Part shown: piece by piece, positions 36,130-49,169 of the stretch
Layout: each line of letters begins with the position of its first letter
Position numbering within the stretch: position 1 is the first letter of the stretch
Source: Streptomyces sp. BK340
Lineage (GTDB): Bacteria; Actinomycetota; Actinomycetes; Streptomycetales; Streptomycetaceae
Assembly: GCF_007827595.1 (NCBI RefSeq)
Contig: NZ_VISR01000005.1
Span: 124,001 to 188,000, forward strand
Length of the DNA: 64,000 nucleotides
Reading direction: 5' to 3'
The notes under the pieces: generated by a model
Seen by the model: the letters and a program-made list of their open reading frames with translations, nothing else
Databases searched by the model: none
Told to the model about the DNA's origin: nothing
Translations under genes and position numbers: made by a program

Positions 36130-38097
36130 GTGGCTGACGTACCTGCCGATCTTGCCGCAGTGTGGCCACGAGTACTCGAGCAGCTCCTCGGCGAAGGCCG
36201 TGGACAGGGCGTCGAGGCGAAGGACGAGCACTGGATCCGGCGCTGCCAGCCGCTCGCGCTGGTCGCGGACACCGCCCTGCTCGCCGTACCGAACGAATTC
36301 GCGAAGAACGTACTGGAGGGCCGTCTCGCGCCGATCGTCAGCGAGACCCTGAGCCGCGAGTGCGGCCGGCCCATCCGCATCGCGATCACCGTGGACGACT
36401 CGGCCGGCGAGCCGCCGGCCCCGCAGGCACCGCCCGCCCAGCCGCAGCGGCAGCAGCGCTACGAGGAGCCGGAGCTGCCCTCCGGACCGTACGAGGGCTA
36501 CGGCCGGCACCGTGCCGCCGAACCGCTCCCGGGCAGCGAGCCGGGCCCCCGCGGGGACCAGCTGCCGACCGCCCGGCCCGCGTATCCGTCCGAGTACCAG
36601 CGGCCCGAGCCCGGCGCCTGGCCGCGGCCCGGACAGGACGAGTACGGCTGGCAGCAGCCGCGCCTCGGCTTCCCCGAGCGCGACCCGTACGCCTCGCCGT
36701 CGCAGGACTCCTACGGCTCCTCGGGGCAGGACACCTACGACTCGCCGCCCCAGGACTACCGCCCGAAGGGCATGGAGCGCCCGTCGTACGACCAGCAGCG
36801 CGGCGACTACGACGCCCCGCGCCCGGAGTACGACCGTCCGGACTACGAGCGCCCGAACTACGACTCCCGCCCGGACTACGACTCTGCGCGCGCGGAGTAC
36901 GACCAGCGCGACCCCGTCCGCCGTGAACGGCCCGACCAGTCGGCCGGAGCCGGCCCGGTGCACCGCGGCGGTCCCGGCCGCCCGGACCTGCCGCCGGCCG
37001 GCGGGAGCGGTGCGCCCGGTCCGCTGGCCGCGAAGCCCTCGCCGGCGAGCGGTCCCGGTGAGCCGACCGCGCGGCTGAACCCGAAGTACCTGTTCGACAC
37101 GTTCGTCATCGGCGCCTCCAACCGGTTCGCGCACGCGGCCGCGGTGGCCGTCGCCGAGGCACCCGCGAAGGCCTACAACCCCCTCTTCATCTACGGGGAG
37201 TCGGGGCTCGGCAAGACGCACCTGCTGCACGCGATCGGGCACTACGCCCGCAGCCTCTACCCGGGCACGCGGGTGCGGTACGTGAGCTCCGAGGAGTTCA
37301 CCAACGAGTTCATCAACTCCATCCGCGACGGCAAGGGCGACAGCTTCCGCAAGCGCTACCGCGAGATGGACATCCTGCTCGTCGACGACATCCAGTTCCT
37401 CGCGGACAAGGAGTCGACGCAGGAGGAGTTCTTCCACACCTTCAACACCCTCCACAACGCGAACAAGCAGATCGTGCTCTCCAGCGACCGGCCGCCCAAG
37501 CAGCTGGTGACGCTGGAGGACCGGCTGCGGAACCGTTTCGAGTGGGGTCTGATCACCGACGTCCAGCCGCCCGAGCTGGAGACGCGCATCGCGATCCTGC
37601 GCAAGAAGGCGGTGCAGGAGCAGCTCAACGCCCCGCCGGAGGTACTGGAGTTCATCGCCTCCCGGATCTCGCGGAACATCCGTGAGCTGGAGGGCGCGCT
37701 GATCCGGGTGACGGCGTTCGCCTCGCTCAACCGGCAGCCGGTGGACCTGGGCCTCACCGAGATCGTCCTCAAGGACCTGATCCCCGGGGGCGAGGACTCG
37801 ACCCCCGAGATCACCGCGTCGGCCATCATGGCGTCCACCGCGGACTACTTCGGCCTCACGGTCGACGACCTGTGCGGTACCTCGCGCGGCCGCCAGCTGG
37901 TCACGGCCCGCCAGATCGCCATGTACCTGTGCCGTGAGCTCACGGACCTGTCCCTGCCGAAGATCGGCGCGCACTTCGGCGGCCGTGACCACACGACCGT
38001 CATGCACGCGGACCGGAAGATCCGCGCGCTGATGGCCGAGCGGCGCTCGATCTACAACCAGGTGACCGAGCTGACCAACCGCATCAAGAACGGCTGA
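36130..38097 (+). CDS. dnaA: Chromosomal replication initiator DnaA
   Basis: DnaA binds DnaA boxes at oriC and opens the duplex. The 655-residue protein has domain I (1-90), an unusually long acidic domain II (about 90-315, with [14 protein letters not shown] repeats rich in Tyr, Pro and Asp), and domain III, an AAA+ ATPase. Walker [12 protein letters not shown] is near residue 355 and Walker [10 protein letters not shown] near 415. In domain IV the DNA-binding signature [11 protein letters not shown] is near residue 615. The GTG start at 36130 is supported by the family N-terminus [14 protein letters not shown]. The long linker is typical of Streptomyces. Confidence 0.97.
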   Translation: MADVPADLAAVWPRVLEQLLGEGRGQGVEAKDEHWIRRCQPLALVADTALLAVPNEFAKNVLEGRLAPIVSETLSRECGRPIRIAITVDDSAGEPPAPQAPPAQPQRQQRYEEPELPSGPYEGYGRHRAAEPLPGSEPGPRGDQLPTARPAYPSEYQRPEPGAWPRPGQDEYGWQQPRLGFPERDPYASPSQDSYGSSGQDTYDSPPQDYRPKGMERPSYDQQRGDYDAPRPEYDRPDYERPNYDSRPDYDSARAEYDQRDPVRRERPDQSAGAGPVHRGGPGRPDLPPAGGSGAPGPLAAKPSPASGPGEPTARLNPKYLFDTFVIGASNRFAHAAAVAVAEAPAKAYNPLFIYGESGLGKTHLLHAIGHYARSLYPGTRVRYVSSEEFTNEFINSIRDGKGDSFRKRYREMDILLVDDIQFLADKESTQEEFFHTFNTLHNANKQIVLSSDRPPKQLVTLEDRLRNRFEWGLITDVQPPELETRIAILRKKAVQEQLNAPPEVLEFIASRISRNIRELEGALIRVTAFASLNRQPVDLGLTEIVLKDLIPGGEDSTPEITASAIMASTADYFGLTVDDLCGTSRGRQLVTARQIAMYLCRELTDLSLPKIGAHFGGRDHTTVMHADRKIRALMAERRSIYNQVTELTNRIKNG

Positions 38098-38118
38098 CGG
38101 CAGCCACAGACCGACGCT

Positions 38119-38154
38119 GAGGGCGCCCTCGGGAGGACATCCCGGGGGCGCCTC
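38119..38154 (+). terminator. Terminator after dnaA
   Basis: A long GC-rich stem (GAGGGCGCCCTCGGGA with a near-complementary right arm) with one wobble pair and a bulge. It lies 22 bp after the dnaA stop, before oriC. Confidence 0.65.
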
Positions 38155-38352
38155 TTCGCGTCCGGGTGCGACGACCCTGGCGGTCGCTCCCCGCGTCCGC
38201 AGCCGGCCGTCCTCCGCGTCCTCAGCCGCCCGGCGTCAGCGTCCCGGGCGGCCTCCGGCACCCCTCATCGCGCCCTGCCGACGGCTCGTCGCGGCGCCGC
38301 GGGTGTTCCTCACCGGCCACCGAGTGTTCGATTAAGTGCCTGGTTACGGCCG

Positions 38353-38860
38353 CTCTCCACAGATTCGGTGAGTTTCTTCCGTCCACATCCTGGGGACTGT
38401 GGAGTTGTCCCGAACTGCGTCCACAGGGAGCTTGGGGAAGCGGCGTCCGCCCAGCTCAGCTGCCTGTGGAATCGTGGACGAACGATCTCCACAGGCTGTG
38501 GACGAAACGGAGATCCACAGACTGTGGACGAAGTTTTCCACGGGAAGCCCACAGGCTGAGGCCGGTTGTCCCCAGCGAATCCCGGCTTCTCCACATGGCT
38601 GTCCACTGTTCGGCAACGCGGCGCACCCTCTCACCGCGCCGAGTGAAAGCCGTCACACGAAGCTGCCGGATTGGGGTGTGGGAAACGTGGGTAAACCTGG
38701 GGACACAGCTGGGGAGAACTGCCCTCGAGCTGTGGGCGGTGTGTGCAGAACTTTCTGTTCTCCACAGAGACCCCTGGTTGTCCACCGCCTCCACCCACAG
38801 GGTCAGTGGACAAAATTCGTGCTCTGAGCTGGGCAAACGTGGTTATCCACGGTATCCACA
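38353..38860. other. Chromosomal replication origin oriC (DnaA-box cluster)
   Basis: The gene-free gap dnaA-dnaN (38098-39085) contains the Streptomyces-type oriC. I can place about 17 boxes. Forward: CTCTCCACA 38353, CCGTCCACA 38379, ATCTCCACA 38485, AGATCCACA 38511, TTTTCCACG 38534, TTCTCCACA 38587, CTGTCCACT 38599, TTCTCCACA 38758, TTGTCCACC 38778, TTATCCACG 38843, GTATCCACA 38852. Reverse (as read on the plus strand): TGTGGAGTT 38398, TGTGGAATC 38465, CGTGGACGA 38473, TGTGGACGA 38497 and 38523, AGTGGACAA 38805. The strongest (38778, 38805, 38843, 38852) are close together on the dnaN side. The remaining span to dnaN holds promoter sequence. Confidence 0.9.
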
Positions 38861-38981
38861 GCCCCTACTACTACTCCCGACTAGAGAGAGCTCGGAATCC
38901 GTTTCGAAGCGGGACCTGTGCACAACTCGCGCTCTCGAGCCCGGCTGCCCCTCGGAGCGACTTGACCCCGACAGGCACCTA

Positions 38982-39004
38982 CTGTCAGTGCGGTGCGTCA
39001 GACT
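38982..39004 (+). promoter_or_regulatory. Near-match to the DNA-damage promoter motif upstream of dnaN
   Basis: CTGTCAGTG, 8 bp, CAGACT: two changes from TTGTCRGTG-N8-TANNNT. The spacing is exact and it lies about 80 nt before dnaN, but the key first T of the -10 is lost. Confidence 0.3.
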
Positions 39005-39085
39005 GGTCCCCGGTGTCCCGCCCTTCGCAGTGGGCGGTGACACCGAGTCGGAGGACTCAGTAGCAACAGCAGGAGGCGGCTTACG

Positions 39086-40216
39086 GTGAAGATCCGGGTG
39101 GAACGCGACGTACTCGCGGAGGCAGTGGCGTGGGCAGCACGCAGCCTCCCGGCCCGTCCGCCGGCGCCTGTCCTCGCCGGCCTCCTGCTGAAGGCCGAGG
39201 ACGGCCAGCTGAGCCTGTCGAGCTTCGACTACGAGGTCTCCGCTCGGGTGAGCGTCGAGGCCGAGGTCGAGGAGGAGGGCACGGTCCTCGTCTCCGGCCG
39301 GCTGCTCGCCGACATCTCCCGCGCTCTCCCCAACCGCCCGGTGGAGATTTCCACAGACGGTGTACGGGCGACCGTGGTCTGCGGCTCCTCGCGATTCACA
39401 CTCCACACCCTGCCTGTGGAGGAGTACCCGGCGCTGCCGCAGATGCCGACCGCCACGGGCACCGTCCCCGGCGAGGTCTTCGCCGCCGCCGTGTCCCAGG
39501 TGGCCATCGCCGCCGGCCGCGACGACACGCTGCCCGTCCTCACCGGTGTGCGCATCGAGATCGAGGGCGACACGGTCACCCTGGCCTCCACCGACCGCTA
39601 CCGCTTCGCGGTCCGCGAGTTCCTGTGGAAGCCGGAGAACCCCGACACCTCCTCGGTCGCCCTGGTCCCGGCCAAGACGCTGCTGGACACCGCCAAGTCG
39701 CTCGGTGCGGGCGACAGCGTCACCCTGGCGCTGTCCGGCTCGGGCGCGGGCGAGGGCCTGATCGGTTTCGAGGGCGCGGGCCGACGTACGACCACGCGTC
39801 TGCTCGAGGGCGACCTGCCGAAGTACCGCACGCTGTTCCCGACCGAGTTCAACTCCGTCGCCGTGATCGAGACCGCCCCCTTCGTGGAGGCCGTCAAGCG
39901 TGTGGCCCTGGTCGCCGAGCGGAACACCCCGGTGCGGCTGAGCTTCGAGCAGGGCGTGCTGATTCTGGAGGCCGGCTCCAGCGACGACGCACAGGCTGTG
40001 GAAAGGGTTGACGCGCAGCTGGACGGCGACGACATCTCGATCGCCTTCAACCCGACGTTCCTGCTCGACGGTCTGAGCGCCATCGACTCCCCGGTGGCCC
40101 AGCTGTCGTTCACGACGTCCACCAAGCCCGCGCTGCTCAGCGGCAAGCCGGCCCTGGACGCCGAGGCGGACGAGGCCTACAAGTACCTGATCATGCCGGT
40201 GCGGCTCAGCGGCTGA
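39086..40216 (+). CDS. dnaN: DNA polymerase III beta subunit (sliding clamp)
   Basis: The clamp encircles DNA and holds the polymerase. The 376-residue protein comprises three similar domains of about 125 residues. It opens KIRVERDVLAEAVAWAARSLP and the C-terminus ends YLIMPVRLSG, the canonical clamp end. The GTG at 39086 has AGGAGG upstream. A near-perfect palindrome overlaps its stop. It is followed by gnd and recF in the usual Streptomyces order. Confidence 0.97.
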   Translation: MKIRVERDVLAEAVAWAARSLPARPPAPVLAGLLLKAEDGQLSLSSFDYEVSARVSVEAEVEEEGTVLVSGRLLADISRALPNRPVEISTDGVRATVVCGSSRFTLHTLPVEEYPALPQMPTATGTVPGEVFAAAVSQVAIAAGRDDTLPVLTGVRIEIEGDTVTLASTDRYRFAVREFLWKPENPDTSSVALVPAKTLLDTAKSLGAGDSVTLALSGSGAGEGLIGFEGAGRRTTTRLLEGDLPKYRTLFPTEFNSVAVIETAPFVEAVKRVALVAERNTPVRLSFEQGVLILEAGSSDDAQAVERVDAQLDGDDISIAFNPTFLLDGLSAIDSPVAQLSFTTSTKPALLSGKPALDAEADEAYKYLIMPVRLSG

Positions 40217-40221
40217 GCCGC
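40201..40221. repeat. Perfect palindrome over the dnaN stop codon
   Basis: GCGGCTCAGC and GCTGAGCCGC are perfectly complementary around a single central base. They include the last codons and the stop (40214-40216) of dnaN. As RNA it could form an 8-bp stem; a role as terminator or pause is possible but unproven. Confidence 0.5.
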
Positions 40222-40370
40222 GGCCGCCGGTATCCACAGGACAAAGCCCCAGGTGAGGGCATACGTATGAGCGCGTATGCCCACAGCTGTGCGTGAGGGT
40301 CCGGGACTAGGCTCGGACCCGGGTACGCAGGTGCCCCACACGCCACACAGCAACCTAAGGAACACAACTG

Positions 40371-41246
40371 ATGGAGCTCGGTCTCGTCGGCCTCGGCAAG
40401 ATGGGCGGCAACATGCGCGAGCGGATCCGCCGCGCGGGCCACACCGTCCTCGGATACGACCGCAACGCCGACCTCGCGGATGTCCACAGCCTCGAAGAGC
40501 TTGTGGGCAAGCTCAGCGGTCCGCGTGTCGTCTGGGTGATGGTCCCGGCAGGCGAGGCCACGCAGTCCACGATCGACCGGCTCGGCGAGCTGCTGGAGCC
40601 CGGCGACGTGGTCGTGGACGGCGGCAATTCCCGCTGGACGGACGACGAGAAGCACGCCGAGGAGCTGGCGGCCAAGGGCATAGGCTTCGTCGACTGCGGT
40701 GTCTCCGGCGGCGTCTGGGGCCTGGAGAACGGGTACGCGCTGATGTACGGCGGCGACGCCGAGAACGTCGCCAAGGTGCAGCCCGTCTTCGACGCGCTCA
40801 AGCCGGAGGGCGACTTCGGCTCGGTGCATGCCGGCAAGGTCGGCGCGGGCCACTTCGCGAAGATGGTCCACAACGGCATCGAGTACGCGATGATGCAGGC
40901 CTACGCCGAGGGCTGGGAGCTGCTGGAGAAGGTCGACTCCGTGGAGAACGTCCGCGAGGTCTTCCGCTCCTGGCAGGAGGGCACGGTCATCCGTTCCTGG
41001 CTGCTCGACCTCACGGTGAACGCGCTGGACGAGGACGAGCACCTCGACCAGCTGCGCGGTTATGCACAGGACTCCGGTGAGGGACGCTGGACTGTGGAAG
41101 CCGCCATCGACAACGCGGTGCCGCTGCCCGCGATCACCGCGTCGCTGTTCGCCCGGTTCGCCTCCCGCCAGGAGGACTCGCCGCAGATGAAGATGATCGC
41201 CGCGCTGCGCAACCAGTTCGGCGGCCACACCGTAGAGAAGAAGTAA
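40371..41246 (+). CDS. gnd: 6-phosphogluconate dehydrogenase, short decarboxylating form
   Basis: The 291-residue enzyme oxidises 6-phosphogluconate to ribulose-5-phosphate. It starts [19 protein letters not shown] with the Rossmann GxGxMG motif. Conserved catalytic stretches are DGGNSRW and [20 protein letters not shown], then [15 protein letters not shown] with the catalytic Lys. It lacks the long C-terminal domain of the E. coli enzyme, so it is the short type seen in actinobacteria and Gluconobacter. The start has AAGGAACACAACTG upstream. It sits between dnaN and recF, as is usual in Streptomyces. Confidence 0.93.
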   Translation: MELGLVGLGKMGGNMRERIRRAGHTVLGYDRNADLADVHSLEELVGKLSGPRVVWVMVPAGEATQSTIDRLGELLEPGDVVVDGGNSRWTDDEKHAEELAAKGIGFVDCGVSGGVWGLENGYALMYGGDAENVAKVQPVFDALKPEGDFGSVHAGKVGAGHFAKMVHNGIEYAMMQAYAEGWELLEKVDSVENVREVFRSWQEGTVIRSWLLDLTVNALDEDEHLDQLRGYAQDSGEGRWTVEAAIDNAVPLPAITASLFARFASRQEDSPQMKMIAALRNQFGGHTVEKK

Positions 41247-41298
41247 TCCACAGGGTCGCTCCGCGATCCACAACCCTGGGGGAGGTCGGCGAACGACC

Positions 41299-42420
41299 AT
41301 GCACCTCACGCATCTTTCGCTGGCCGACTTCCGCTCGTACGCCCGGGTCGAGGTCCCGCTCGACCCGGGCGTCACCGCCTTCGTCGGCCCCAACGGGCAG
41401 GGCAAGACCAATCTGGTCGAGGCGGTCGGCTATCTCGCCACCCTCGGCAGCCACCGCGTCGCCTCCGACGCCCCCCTGGTCCGCATGGGCGCCGAGCGGG
41501 CCGTCATCCGGGCGCAGGTCAGACAGGGCGAGCGGCAGCAGCTGGTCGAGCTGGAGCTGAACCCCGGCCGGTCCAACCGCGCCCGCATCAACCGGTCCTC
41601 GCAGGTCAGACCGAGGGACGTGCTGGGGATCGTACGGACCGTGCTGTTCGCTCCGGAGGATCTCGCGCTGGTCAAGGGGGATCCCGGTGAGCGGCGGCGG
41701 TTCCTGGACGAGCTGATCACCGCGCGTTCGCCGCGCATGGCGGGCGTGCGTTCGGACTACGAGCGGGTGCTCAAGCAGCGCAACACGCTCCTCAAGACCG
41801 CGGCGCTCGCGCGCCGGCACGGCGGCCGCTCCATGGACCTGTCCACGCTCGACGTGTGGGACCAGCACCTCGCGCGCGCGGGCGCCGAGCTGCTCGCCCA
41901 GCGTCTGGACCTGGTCGCCGCGCTGCAGCCGCTGGCCGACAAGGCGTACGAGCAGCTGGCCCCGGGCGGCGGTCCGGTCGCGCTGGAGTACAAGCCGTCC
42001 GCGCCCGGCGAGGCGCACACCCGCGAGGACCTGTACGCCCAGCTGATGGCCGCGCTCACGGAGGCGCGCAAGCAGGAGATCGAGCGGGGCGTCACCCTGG
42101 TGGGCCCGCACCGGGACGATCTGGTTCTCAAACTCGGTCAGCTGCCCGCCAAGGGCTACGCCTCCCACGGCGAGTCGTGGTCCTACGCCCTCGCCCTGCG
42201 CCTGGCCTCGTACGACCTGCTGCGCGCGGAGGGCAACGAGCCCGTGCTGATCCTCGACGACGTGTTCGCCGAGCTGGACGCCCGCCGCCGTGAGCGGCTG
42301 GCCGAGCTGGTCGCGCCCGGCGAGCAGGTGCTGGTCACCGCCGCTGTGGACGACGACGTACCGCATGTACTGGTCGGCGCCCGCTACGCGGTGGCCGACG
42401 GGACGGTGGAGCGCGTATGA
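41299..42420 (+). CDS. recF: DNA recombination and repair protein RecF
   Basis: RecF is a structural-maintenance-like ATPase that helps load RecA at gaps. The 373-residue protein begins [19 protein letters not shown], then Walker [16 protein letters not shown]. The C-terminus has the ABC signature region [15 protein letters not shown] and Walker [15 protein letters not shown]. The stop overlaps the next ATG (ATGA), so translation is coupled to the dciA-like gene. Confidence 0.96.
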   Translation: MHLTHLSLADFRSYARVEVPLDPGVTAFVGPNGQGKTNLVEAVGYLATLGSHRVASDAPLVRMGAERAVIRAQVRQGERQQLVELELNPGRSNRARINRSSQVRPRDVLGIVRTVLFAPEDLALVKGDPGERRRFLDELITARSPRMAGVRSDYERVLKQRNTLLKTAALARRHGGRSMDLSTLDVWDQHLARAGAELLAQRLDLVAALQPLADKAYEQLAPGGGPVALEYKPSAPGEAHTREDLYAQLMAALTEARKQEIERGVTLVGPHRDDLVLKLGQLPAKGYASHGESWSYALALRLASYDLLRAEGNEPVLILDDVFAELDARRRERLAELVAPGEQVLVTAAVDDDVPHVLVGARYAVADGTVERV

Positions 42421-42962
42421 GCACCGACGAACCCACCCCGAAGAACCCCGGGAAGTCTCCGGAGCCCTCCGGTGTCGACCTCGCGCGCGTGGCGTTGCGC
42501 GCCGCGAAGGAGCAGGCGCGCGCGCGTGGCGACGCGGCGCGGCAGAAGAAGCAGGCGCGGCGCGGCGGCGGTCTGCGTTCGGGCGCGCGCGCGGACGGAC
42601 GCGACCCGATGGCGCTCGGCGCCGCGATCAACCGGCTGCTGAACGAGCGCGGCTGGGAGACGCCGGCCGCGGTGGGCGGGGTCATGGGCCGCTGGCCGCA
42701 GATCGTCGGCGAGGACCTGGCGAAGCACTGTGTGCCGCAGCGGTACGACGAGGACGAGCGGGTGCTGTCCGTGCAGTGCGACTCGACGGCGTGGGCGACC
42801 CAGCTGCGGCTGCTCGCCCCGACCCTGGTCGCCCGGCTCAACGAGGACCTCGGACACGGCACGGTCCGGCTGCTCAAGGTCAACGGTCCCGGCGGTCCCG
42901 CCCGGCGCTACGGCCCGCTGCGGGCTCCTGGGAGCACGGGCCCGGGCGACACCTACGGGTGA
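42417..42962 (+). CDS. dciA: DciA-like protein (DUF721)
   Basis: The 181-residue protein has a basic Ala/Arg-rich N-terminal part, then the DUF721 domain: [22 protein letters not shown], then [19 protein letters not shown] and [18 protein letters not shown]. DciA interacts with the replicative helicase in bacteria lacking DnaC. It overlaps recF by 4 bp. The 386-bp stretch from here to gyrB holds the gyrBA promoter and no gene; TAGACT at 43203-43208 is a candidate -10. Confidence 0.9.
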   Translation: MSTDEPTPKNPGKSPEPSGVDLARVALRAAKEQARARGDAARQKKQARRGGGLRSGARADGRDPMALGAAINRLLNERGWETPAAVGGVMGRWPQIVGEDLAKHCVPQRYDEDERVLSVQCDSTAWATQLRLLAPTLVARLNEDLGHGTVRLLKVNGPGGPARRYGPLRAPGSTGPGDTYG

Positions 42963-43255
42963 CGTACCTCACGTCGTGAGGTCGGCGCGTGGTGCCGTCG
43001 TACCCCTTGGCGCAGCGCTGTGCACAGGTGTGGATCGCGAGCTGACCCCCCAGTAGCCAAGGGTTGACGGCCCGAAGCGCTGAGTGGCGCTGTGAGCCCC
43101 TTGGAGCCCCCATCCGTATATCGGTACCCGGCCGAGACCGGTTCAGGGCGGCACATGAGGACTCAGGTACCGGCAAACCCCCATCACTGTCGGCGCTACC
43201 GGTAGACTGGAAGCCAATCCCGCCCCAATCGTGGGGACCGCCCGGGAAAAGCTGA

Positions 43256-45394
<2,139 letters not shown>

Positions 45395-45436
45395 GTCGGT
45401 CTCAGCTGACCGCACCAGAAAGGATCTTCACCAGCA

Positions 45437-48031
45437 ATGGCCGACGAGAACACTCCAGTCACCCCTGAAGAGGGCGGCGACAGCACCGTGCGCATCGAGC
45501 CCGTCGGGCTCGAGACGGAGATGCAGCGCTCGTACCTGGACTACGCGATGTCCGTCATCGTGTCCCGCGCGCTGCCCGACGTCCGGGACGGTCTCAAGCC
45601 CGTCCACCGCCGTGTGCTGTACGCGATGTACGACGGCGGCTACCGCCCCGAGCGCGGCTTCTACAAGTGCGCGCGCGTGGTCGGCGACGTCATGGGCAAC
45701 TACCACCCGCACGGCGACTCCTCGATCTACGACGCCCTGGTGCGCCTCGCCCAGCCGTGGTCGATGCGGATGCCGCTGGTGGACTCCAACGGCAACTTCG
45801 GCTCTCCGGGCAACGACCCGGCGGCCGCCATGCGCTACACCGAGTGCAAGATGGCGCCGCTGTCGATGGAGATGGTCCGCGACATCGACGAGGAGACCGT
45901 CGACTTCACGGACAACTACGACGGCCGCTCCCAGGAGCCGACCGTCCTGCCCTCCCGCTTCCCGAACCTGCTGATCAACGGCTCCGCCGGTATCGCGGTC
46001 GGTATGGCGACCAACATCCCGTCGCACAACCTGCGCGAGGTCGCGGCCGGCGCCCAGTGGTGCCTGGAGAACCCGGAGGCCTCGCACGAGGAGCTCCTGG
46101 ACGCGCTGATCGAGCGCATCAAGGGCCCCGACTTCCCGACCGGCGCCCTGGTCGTCGGCCGCAAGGGCATCGAGGAGGCCTACCGCACCGGCCGTGGCTC
46201 CATCACCATGCGCGCGGTGGTCGAGGTAGAGGAGATCCAGAACCGCCAGTGCCTGGTGGTGACGGAGCTGCCGTACCAGGTCAACCCCGACAACCTCGCG
46301 CAGAAGATCGCCGACCTGGTGAAGGACGGCAAGATCGGCGGCATCGCGGACGTCCGCGACGAGACGTCGTCCCGTACGGGCCAGCGCCTGGTGATCGTCC
46401 TGAAGCGGGACGCGGTCGCCAAGGTCGTCCTGAACAACCTGTACAAGCACACCGACCTGCAGACGAACTTCGGCGCCAACATGCTGGCGCTGGTCGACGG
46501 CGTGCCGCGCACGCTGTCCCTGGACGCGTTCATCCGCCACTGGGTGACGCACCAGATCGAGGTCGTCGTCCGCCGGACGCGCTTCAGGCTGCGCAAGGCC
46601 GAGGAGCGCGCGCACATCCTGCGTGGTCTGCTGAAGGCCCTGGACGCCATCGACGAGGTCATCGCGCTGATCCGGCGCAGTGAGACCGTCGACGTCGCGC
46701 GCACCGGCCTGATGGGCCTCCTGGAGATCGACGAGATCCAGGCGAACGCCATCCTCGAGATGCAGCTGCGCCGGCTGGCCGCTCTGGAGCGCCAGAAGAT
46801 CGTCCAGGAGCACGACGAGCTCCAGGCGAAGATCAGCGAGTACAACGAGATCCTGGCCTCCCCGGTCCGCCAGCGCGGGATCGTCAGCGAGGAGCTGACA
46901 GCGATCGTCGAGAAGTACGGCGACGACCGTCAGACCAAGCTGATCCCGTACGAGGGCGACATGTCCATCGAGGACCTGATCGCCGAGGAGGACATCGTCG
47001 TCACCGTCTCGCGCGGCGGTTACGTCAAGCGGACGAAGACGGACGACTACCGGGCGCAGAAGCGCGGCGGCAAGGGCGTGCGCGGCACGAAGCTGAAGGA
47101 AGACGACATCGTCGACCACTTCTTCGTGTCCACCACGCACCACTGGCTGCTGTTCTTCACCAACAAGGGCCGGGTGTACCGGGCGAAGGCGTACGAGCTG
47201 CCCGAGGCCGGCCGGGACGCGCGCGGCCAGCACGTGGCGAACCTGCTCGCCTTCCAGCCGGACGAGGCGATCGCCGAGATCCTCGCGATCCGCGACTACG
47301 AGGCGGCGCCGTACCTGGTCCTGGCCACCAAGTCCGGCCTGGTCAAGAAGACGCCTCTGAAGGATTACGATTCGCCCCGCTCCGGCGGTGTGATCGCGAT
47401 CAACCTGCGCGAGCGCGAGGACGGCTCGGACGACGAGCTGATCGGTGCCGAGCTGGTCTCGGCCGATGACGATCTGCTTCTGATCAGCAAGAAGGCACAG
47501 TCGATCAGGTTCACCGCCTCGGACGACACCCTGCGCCCGATGGGCCGCGCCACCTCCGGCGTCAAGGGGATGAGTTTCCGTGAGAGCGATGAACTTCTGT
47601 CGATGAATGTTGTTCGACCCGGTACGTTCGTGTTCACTGCCACGGACGGCGGGTACGCGAAGCGGACCGCTGTCGACGAGTACCGCGTCCAGGGTCGCGG
47701 CGGCCTCGGCATCAAGGCCGCCAAGATCGTGGAGGACCGCGGTTCTCTCGTCGGCGCGCTGGTTGTCGAGGAGAACGACGAGATCCTCGCGATCACCCTG
47801 TCCGGCGGTGTGATTCGTACGCGAGTCAACGAGGTCAGGGAGACGGGCCGTGACACCATGGGCGTCCAACTGATCAACCTGGGCAAGCGCGATGCCGTGG
47901 TCGGTATCGCACGTAACGCCGAGGCGGGGCGCGAGGCGGAGGAGGTCGACGGCGAGGATGCCGTCGACGAGACCGCCGAGGGTGCCGCGACCACCGGCAC
48001 GGACGAGGGTGAGGCGCCCTCGGCCGAGTAG
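45437..48031 (+). CDS. gyrA: DNA gyrase subunit A
   Basis: GyrA cuts and rejoins DNA. The 864-residue protein has the breakage-reunion domain, [21 protein letters not shown] near the start and AAMRYTE with the active-site Tyr near residue 133. The quinolone-region sequence [17 protein letters not shown] carries the Ser and Asp linked to quinolone binding. Five or six beta-pinwheel blades ([17 protein letters not shown], for example) form the C-terminal domain. It ends in an acidic tail of Glu, Asp and Ala. Cotranscription with gyrB is likely. Confidence 0.97.
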   Translation: MADENTPVTPEEGGDSTVRIEPVGLETEMQRSYLDYAMSVIVSRALPDVRDGLKPVHRRVLYAMYDGGYRPERGFYKCARVVGDVMGNYHPHGDSSIYDALVRLAQPWSMRMPLVDSNGNFGSPGNDPAAAMRYTECKMAPLSMEMVRDIDEETVDFTDNYDGRSQEPTVLPSRFPNLLINGSAGIAVGMATNIPSHNLREVAAGAQWCLENPEASHEELLDALIERIKGPDFPTGALVVGRKGIEEAYRTGRGSITMRAVVEVEEIQNRQCLVVTELPYQVNPDNLAQKIADLVKDGKIGGIADVRDETSSRTGQRLVIVLKRDAVAKVVLNNLYKHTDLQTNFGANMLALVDGVPRTLSLDAFIRHWVTHQIEVVVRRTRFRLRKAEERAHILRGLLKALDAIDEVIALIRRSETVDVARTGLMGLLEIDEIQANAILEMQLRRLAALERQKIVQEHDELQAKISEYNEILASPVRQRGIVSEELTAIVEKYGDDRQTKLIPYEGDMSIEDLIAEEDIVVTVSRGGYVKRTKTDDYRAQKRGGKGVRGTKLKEDDIVDHFFVSTTHHWLLFFTNKGRVYRAKAYELPEAGRDARGQHVANLLAFQPDEAIAEILAIRDYEAAPYLVLATKSGLVKKTPLKDYDSPRSGGVIAINLREREDGSDDELIGAELVSADDDLLLISKKAQSIRFTASDDTLRPMGRATSGVKGMSFRESDELLSMNVVRPGTFVFTATDGGYAKRTAVDEYRVQGRGGLGIKAAKIVEDRGSLVGALVVEENDEILAITLSGGVIRTRVNEVRETGRDTMGVQLINLGKRDAVVGIARNAEAGREAEEVDGEDAVDETAEGAATTGTDEGEAPSAE

Positions 48032-48050
48032 GCACGAGGAGTGAGTCATC

Positions 48051-48779
48051 GTGAGCGGAGCCACGGGCGCGGGATCGGCCGGTACCCCTGTGGGTACGGA
48101 GACGGACGGCGGCCGTGGCTCCGCCGCGCGTGCGGCGGACCCGCACACGACCCAACTGCGCAAGATCGAGGCAGGCACGACCGACTCGCCCTCGACCGAC
48201 ACGCATGCATCCCAGGGGGGAACTGTGACGGACACCCGCGGTCCGCAGACCCAGCCCGGCCCGGCCGAGCGGCAGCAGGCGTCCCCGCTGCCCGGTGAGC
48301 GGCGCCCCGAGTCCGCGGAGCAGCCCTACCACCCGCCGCAGGCCTATCCGGCGCAGACTCCCACCGGGGCCGTGCGCCGGCCGCGCACCGGCGCGAAGAC
48401 CGCGCCGCGCACCCGCAAGGCCCGTCTGCGGGTGGCGAAGGCCGATCCGTGGTCGGTGATGAAGGTCAGCTTCCTGCTCTCCATCGCGCTGGGCATCTGC
48501 ACGATCGTCGCCTCGGCGGTGCTGTGGATGGTCATGGACGCGATGGGCGTGTTCTCCACGGTCGGCGGCACGATCTCGGAGGCCACCGGTTCCAACGAGG
48601 CGAACGGCTTCGACCTCCAGGCCTTCCTCTCGCTGCCGCACGTCCTGACGTTCACGACGATCATCGCGGTGATCGACGTGGTCCTCGCGACGGCGCTGGC
48701 CACCCTCGGCGCGTTCATCTACAACCTCTCCGCGGGCTTCGTGGGCGGTATCGAGCTGACGCTGGCCGAGGACGAGTGA
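48051..48779 (+). CDS. DUF3566 membrane protein
   Basis: The 242-residue protein has a disordered Pro/Gln-rich N-terminal 120 residues. Two hydrophobic segments of the DUF3566 family follow: VMKVSFLLSIALGICTIVASAVLW and VLTFTTIIAVIDVVLATALATLGAF, with a final amphipathic helix. The family usually follows gyrA in actinobacteria, as it does here 19 bp downstream. The GTG at 48051 follows GAGGAG. The role is unknown. Confidence 0.85.
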   Translation: MSGATGAGSAGTPVGTETDGGRGSAARAADPHTTQLRKIEAGTTDSPSTDTHASQGGTVTDTRGPQTQPGPAERQQASPLPGERRPESAEQPYHPPQAYPAQTPTGAVRRPRTGAKTAPRTRKARLRVAKADPWSVMKVSFLLSIALGICTIVASAVLWMVMDAMGVFSTVGGTISEATGSNEANGFDLQAFLSLPHVLTFTTIIAVIDVVLATALATLGAFIYNLSAGFVGGIELTLAEDE

Positions 48780-48822
48780 CTCCACCTGCCGGGCTCTCCT
48801 GACAGTCCCCGGACAACCGATT

Positions 48823-48851
48823 TTGGGACTGCCGCCCTCGTGCGCTAATCT
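48823..48851 (+). promoter_or_regulatory. Promoter of tRNA-Ile
   Basis: TTGGGA (48823-48828) and TAATCT (48846-48851) with 17 bp between them, a good sigma-HrdB-type promoter. The start would be about 35 nt before the tRNA. Confidence 0.65.
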
Positions 48852-48891
48852 TCAGGAGTCAGCGCGCGGGACACACACCGCAGAGCGCGGC

Positions 48892-48965
48892 GGGGCTATA
48901 GCTCAGTTGGTTAGAGCGCATCCCTGATAAGGATGAGGCCACAGGTTCAAATCCTGTTAGCCCCA
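48892..48965 (+). tRNA. tRNA-Ile (GAT anticodon)
   Basis: The acceptor GGGGCTA pairs with TAGCCCC. The D arm is GCTC-AGTTGG, the anticodon loop CTGATAA carries GAT at 48926-48928, and the T loop is GTTCAAATC. Discriminator A, no encoded CCA. Confidence 0.95.
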
Positions 48966-48970
48966 CAGAA

Positions 48971-49006
48971 AGAAGACCCCCGGTCCACTTGGACCGGGGG
49001 TCTTCT
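48971..49006. terminator. Terminator after tRNA-Ile
   Basis: A perfect 17-bp stem (48971-48987 with 48990-49006) with a 2-nt centre, strong and bidirectional. Confidence 0.85.
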
Positions 49007-49048
49007 GCATGTCCGGGTCCCTCTACGGGTTTCACGGTACGAAAAAAG

Positions 49049-49088
49049 GCCCGACCGCTGGCGACGGGGGATGCACCAGCGATCGGGC
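49049..49088 (-). terminator. Terminator of the WD40 gene
   Basis: On the minus strand GCCCGATCGCTGG pairs with CCAGCGGTCGGGC (one mismatch), followed by six T. It lies about 80 bp past the stop of the minus-strand WD40 gene. Confidence 0.8.
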
Positions 49089-49169
49089 TATGGCCAAGGG
49101 TAACAAGGTTGAGCCGCTTGCGGGAGATAACGGGCCTGTTGGTTGGGGTAGTTGGCTGATCTTGATCGG

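Noticed and set aside
43180..43208. Damage-type motif before gyrB
   Set aside because: CTGTCGGCG-N7-TAGACT has the wrong spacing and two base changes in the upstream element.
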